Below, one piece after another: positions 60,099-64,000 of a stretch of DNA of 64,000 nt. The notes beneath the pieces were generated by a model. It was given only the letters and a program-made list of their open reading frames with translations. It was not told the DNA's origin and did not search any database. Each line of letters starts with the position of its first letter. Position 1 is the stretch's first letter. Location: the NCBI RefSeq assembly GCF_043290135.1, contig NC_134704.1, positions 17,710,001 through 17,774,000 of the forward strand, read 5' to 3'. A program made the translations under genes and the position numbers. The stretch is from Rhipicephalus microplus (lineage: Eukaryota > Arthropoda > Arachnida > Ixodida > Ixodidae).

Positions 60099-61428
60099 AT
60101 GTCCCACAACGCAAATGAACACCGACCCCTCTCGACTTCTGCGCCGACCATTTCGGCTCCACAACTGAGAGATGCTCGTCCCTTTGCCGGCAGACCCGAT
60201 GAAGACGTCGACGCTTGGCTCATCCATTACAAACGGGTGAGCGCCGCTAACAAATGGGATGCCGCTTCTCAGCTTTTGTACGTCGTGTTCTTTCTGACGG
60301 ATACTGCATTAATGTGGTAAGAGAATCGGGAGGAAACGCTAACGACGTGGGACAGATTTGTTTCTGAAATCAAAGAGCGCTTTGGCGACCCAACAACGAT
60401 AAAGAAAAGAGCAGAACAGACGCTAATGACGCGCTCAAGTGCCAGGTGAAACTTGCACGACCTACATTGAGGAAGTCATAAAGCTATGTAGGGCCACTCC
60501 AGAATGTCTGAGGAAGACAGAGTCGGGAACATTCTAAAAGGAATCGCCGAGGATGTTTACAGTTTCCTCATCGCGAAAGACACCTTGACATCTGTCACCG
60601 ATGTCATTCCGCACTTTTGAACAACTAAAGACGAGACGCATCACGCCGAAGTTCGGCAGGCTACCCAATGTGACGACCATCGCGAGCATAGACAGCAACC
60701 AGGCGCTTGATCTTGCAACAACAATCCGGCAGATAGTACGAGAAGAACTCGGCCTGTACGCGCAAGTGGCAAACCGCCCAAGCACTCATCCCCCCTATCA
60801 GCCACCAGAGTTCGAGCGGAACGTTGCTTCATTCTCCTCGCACCGAGTGGCGGAGGGCTTTGAGGATTCTGATGCCACACCTCAGTATCAGCCACGTCTA
60901 CACAATAGAGGCCCTGCCTATGACGCACGATCACGACGAGCACAGCCACATTCTTATACTCAGGGCTCTCAGCCAGACTACGTCCCGCTGCGGCAAGGAC
61001 AGTACCAACCCTACTACCAAGATGTAACTTACGACGAATACAATGAATTCCAGAGAGTGGCAGAAACCCGTTCTTCGCGTGATAACGAACTTCCTCGCCG
61101 ACAGCAGCGGCCCAGGATTCGTTCCAGTGAATATAGTATAAACCGTGACCCTCCCGTGTGCTACAACTGTGGTTTCACTGGGCATATCGCTCGGTATTGC
61201 CGCCAACAACGCCGCCAATCACGAAGGACACCAGGCATGTCTTCGCCACCAAGACCCGGTGCTTCATATGACCTGCGGACAACCGACTTGTTTCCAAGGG
61301 ACCGTTTTTCGCGCGAGACCAGACGCAGTGATTCGCCAGCATCCGAGCGGAGTTTGACACCACCATCCAACCGTTCTCGTCGCTCGCCGTCTTCTGTGCG
61401 TTGTTCTTCTCCGCCGCCGGGAAACTAG
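60099..61428 (+). pseudogene. gag: gag of the plus-strand gypsy element, multiply broken
   Basis: Capsid/nucleocapsid gene. The first in-frame ATG is at 60099. The N-terminal part has a gypsy capsid pattern (ARPFAGRPDEDVDAWL). The frame then meets a TAA at 60318-60320. Continuing homology shows frame changes before 60447 (stop TGA 60447-60449), between about 60504 and 60535 (stop TAA 60535-60537) and before 60618 (stop TGA 60618-60620). From 60601 the last frame is open to TAG at 61426-61428. That last part carries the CCHC zinc knuckle CYNCGFTGHIARYC (61159-61200) and an Arg/Ser-rich basic tail. All damage lies within about 300 bases, in the capsid half. The 3' half and the slippery sequence at its end are intact. 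Confidence 0.88.
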
Positions 61429-61460
61429 CATCCGCGGCCAATGGAGGTGAGGTCGCCGGA
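61419..61460 (+). promoter_or_regulatory. -1 ribosomal frameshift signal at the gag-pol junction
   Basis: The heptamer GGGAAAC (61419-61425) sits in the gag frame as G GGA AAC, the canonical X XXY YYZ arrangement, and is followed at once by the gag stop TAG. Slipping back one base enters the pol frame exactly. Five bases downstream a hairpin can form: TCCG 61431-61434 with CGGA 61457-61460, and GGCC 61436-61439 with GGTC 61451-61454 (one G-U pair), around an 11-base loop. Position and spacing fit a stimulatory structure. Confidence 0.8.
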
Positions 61461-64000
61461 CGGTCTTTTCAAGATATACCTCTGCCTATTGTTATGATCA
61501 AAAACAAAGTGAATGTGTTGATTGATGGAATACCGACGATGGCGTTAGTTGACACTGGGGCGACTGTGTCTGTGATGAGCCTCGCCTTCAGAAACCGCTT
61601 AGGTCGCAAAGTTATGTTTTCATGGGACGATACAATGACCTTTCGTGGTGTAGGAGGCGAGTGGCTTAATCCTCTTGGTGTATGTGTTGTCAGTGTTTCA
61701 TTGGCTGGAAAAGTATTTGTATCGGAATTTCTGGTTCTATCTCGTTGTTCGCACGATGTCATTCTTGGTATCGATTTCCTGGAGCAATACGGTGCTTCCG
61801 TTGACTGTGGTAGTGGGGAAATATCACTAAACAATTTGTTTATACCGTCGCTTTCCGAAGAAGATTACCGTGGCGAAGACAGGAACACACTTAGTGTGAT
61901 TGATGAAGTGATAGCATCATCTTGGTGCCTGACACCCGTTCGAGTCTCTTCTACAGCAGTTGATGATGCTTGTGTTGACCTCGTAGTGGGGCCTCTACGC
62001 AAGAACTGTTTTAAGAAGGACATACTTGTGCCTTGTTCTGTTGTGTGCATGACAAATGGAGTAGCAACATTGTGGGCGCTGAACTGTTCGGCCACGCCGG
62101 TTGTGCTTCCTCGCGGGATGAAGATAGCTCTCTTTGATGAAGCCTCATGCAACTCGATAGCAGCAATAGCTACGGACCTCCCCACCTCTTCCTCTGCTTG
62201 TGATATTCGCCATAATGAAGATCTAATGCTCGCTATGATCAGCAAGACTCTCAGTACGACGGAACGGCAAGCGCTGGTGCAGGTCCTTTCCCGGCATGTT
62301 GCTGCTTTCGACTTCAAACATAGAGATGCACCCCTTCAGTTACCCTCGTCCCGCGCTCGTCACAGAATAGACACTGGCTCTGCACACCCCATCCGCCAAA
62401 AGCCCTACCGAGTGGCATCCTCTGAGCGCAAAGTTATCGCCGAACAAGTGAAGGACATGCTGAACAAAGGGGTTGTGCAAGAGTCGTCCAGCCCGTGGGC
62501 AGCCCCGGTCATTCTTGTTAGGAAAAAGGATGGTTCCTGGAGATTCTGCGTAGATTACAGGCGTCTAAACACTGTGACGAAGAAAGATGTATATCCCTTA
62601 CCGCGGATAGATGACGTCATAGATTGCTTGCATGCCGCTTCCTATTTTTCAACGCTTGATTTGCGGTCAGGTTATTGGCAAATACGTATGGAACCCGGCG
62701 ACAAAGAAAAGACTGCTTTCGTAACTCCGGATGGCTTATTTGAATTTAATGTCATGCCTTTTGGCCTTTGTAATGCTCCAGCCACCTTTGAAAGATTTAT
62801 GGACACAGTATTACGTGGTCTAAAATGGGAGATATGCATGTGCTATCTTGACGATGTTGTGATCTTTGGCCGTACGTTTGAGGAACATAACAACCGTCTC
62901 AGTCTTGTTCTCGACTGCATCGAAAAAGCTGGGCTGGTTCTGAATTCTAAAAAATGTCGCTTTGGCGAACGTCAAACTCTCGTGCTGGGGCACTTGGTCG
63001 ACAAGGATGGCGTCAGACCCGATCCTCGCAAGATAGAAGCAGTGAGCTCTTTTAAATCACCGCAGTCCGCACGAGAACTTCGCTCATTTGTCGGCCTATG
63101 CTCATATTTTCGTCGTTTTGTTCCACGATTTGCGGAGATCGTGTATCCGCTGACAAACGTCTTGCGACATGATGAAACCTTCAACTGGACACCAGAGTGT
63201 GACGCCGCATTCTCACAACTTAAGTTTGCACTAACGTCAGCACCACTGTTGCGTCACTTCGATCCATCTTGCCCGACTAAGGTCCACACGGACGCTAGTG
63301 GTATTGGTGTAGGTGCGGTGCTTGTACAACGTCACAATGGCGCAGAGCATGTCGTGGCATATGCCAGCCGTTGCCTGAGCAAATCAGAACGCAATTACAC
63401 AGTCACGGAACAGGAATGTCTGGCAGCTGTTTTCGCCGTACAGAAGTTTCGTTGCTATCTTTACGGGAGGTCATTTAAGATAATTAGCGATCACCATTCG
63501 TTATGCTGGCTGGTCGGTTTGCGTGACCCCTCTGGCCGCCTCGCACGTTGGGCGCTGCGACTTCAGGAATACGACTTTACGGTGTCGTACAAGAGTGGAC
63601 GTCGTCACGCTGACGCAGACTGCCTCTCCCGGATTCCTCTTGCGACTACTGACTGCGATGCTGAGAATTTTGACGACTGCCTTGCTGCTGTTACAAGCAC
63701 GTTCCCCAACGCGGCTGATTTCCAGAGAGAACAACGCAACGATTTCAACTTGGATCCTCTTTTTGCCGCCGCACGTGCTTCCCAACACAGCGGTCGCTTT
63801 GCTATCCGAGACAAGCTGCTCTATAAAACTAACTACTCCAGACCTGGAGCACGTTTTCTTCTAGTTGTCCCCGAGAGCCTTCGCTCCGATGTTCTACGTG
63901 CCATGCATGACGATGCGACGTCCGGTCACTTCGGCTTCATACGAACGCTGAACCGCACGCAGGAACGCTTTTACTGGCCCAAGATGTACGAAACGACGAA
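61419..64000 (+). CDS. pol: pol of the plus-strand gypsy element, open to the window edge
   Basis: The -1 frame relative to gag is uninterrupted for about 860 codons, from the slippery site to base 64000. Domains in order: aspartic protease with DTGA (61551-61562); a linker of about 200 residues; reverse transcriptase with YLDD (62844-62855) and upstream motifs WRFCVDYRRLN and MPFGLCNAPATF; RNase H starting at TDAS (63288 onward) with DHHSLCW and ADCLSR segments; then the start of the integrase HHCC finger (His residues near 63909 and 63930). The protein would copy the RNA and integrate the cDNA. All RT and RNase H catalytic motifs seen are intact, in contrast with the damaged gag. It needs frameshifting for expression, as no gag-independent ATG is conserved at its start (the first ATGs are 61494 and 61539). 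The C-terminal part is outside the window. Confidence 0.93.

Larger units (their letters stand above)
59847..64000 (+). mobile_element. Second Ty3/gypsy retrotransposon, truncated by the window edge
   Basis: Plus-strand element with a short 5' LTR (59847-59987), primer-binding site at 59992, gag (60099-61428) and pol in the -1 frame (61419 onward). The window ends in the integrase zinc finger, so the rest of pol, any further gene and the 3' LTR are not visible. It is a different lineage from 1790-7805: the LTR is unrelated and much shorter and the proteins are clearly diverged. The gene order, frame relation and primer site are similar. Confidence 0.9.

Overview
The window looks like repeat-rich, AT-rich intergenic or intronic DNA from a hard tick, probably a metastriate such as Rhipicephalus. 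The main evidence is a tRNA-derived SINE with the architecture I remember for the ixodid 'Ruka' family. It occurs here as at least four recognisable copies, five degenerate ones and a short fragment. There are also two Ty3/gypsy LTR retrotransposons, several 3' ends of non-LTR retrotransposons, TIR elements, foldback structures and many microsatellites. The species assignment is an inference. I found no host protein-coding gene, rRNA, functional tRNA gene or CRISPR array that I could support.

Layout. 1-912: the 3' end of a non-LTR retrotransposon. 1790-7805: a complete Ty3/gypsy element on the minus strand, with 441-bp LTRs that differ at 4 positions, a 4-bp ATAT target duplication, a primer-binding site, a polypurine tract, gag and pol. 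One in-frame TGA in each gene breaks it. 8151-8590: a long CTAT/TTTATC microsatellite. 8900-30000: mostly unannotated DNA with a tRNA-Gly-like relic, degenerate tetranucleotide arrays, an intact SINE (21646-21890, 11-bp target duplication), a MITE (24647-24870) and non-LTR fragments (23727-23900 and 28970-29537). 30327-30972: a TIR-bounded element containing a promoter-like first exon. 24918-38298: three dispersed copies of a composite repeat containing a tRNA-like segment. 38536-55040: further SINEs, AT microsatellites, a near-perfect 158-bp palindrome (46867-47024), a second hairpin (55336-55473) and a hairpin-armed retroposon inserted inside an old SINE (51805-52220). 59847-64000: a second Ty3/gypsy element on the plus strand, cut by the window edge. 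It has a 141-bp LTR, a gag broken by one stop and three frame changes, and a pol open for 2.58 kb behind a textbook -1 slippery heptamer.

The coding capacity therefore belongs to mobile elements. The two gypsy elements share a similar primer-binding site and the same gag/pol order and frame relation, and neither shows an env gene in the part visible. Non-autonomous elements (SINEs, MITE, TIR and hairpin elements) make up much of the rest. Nesting and target duplications allow some relative dating: the 51805-52220 insertion is younger than the SINE it splits, and the 1790-7805 element is recent by LTR identity.
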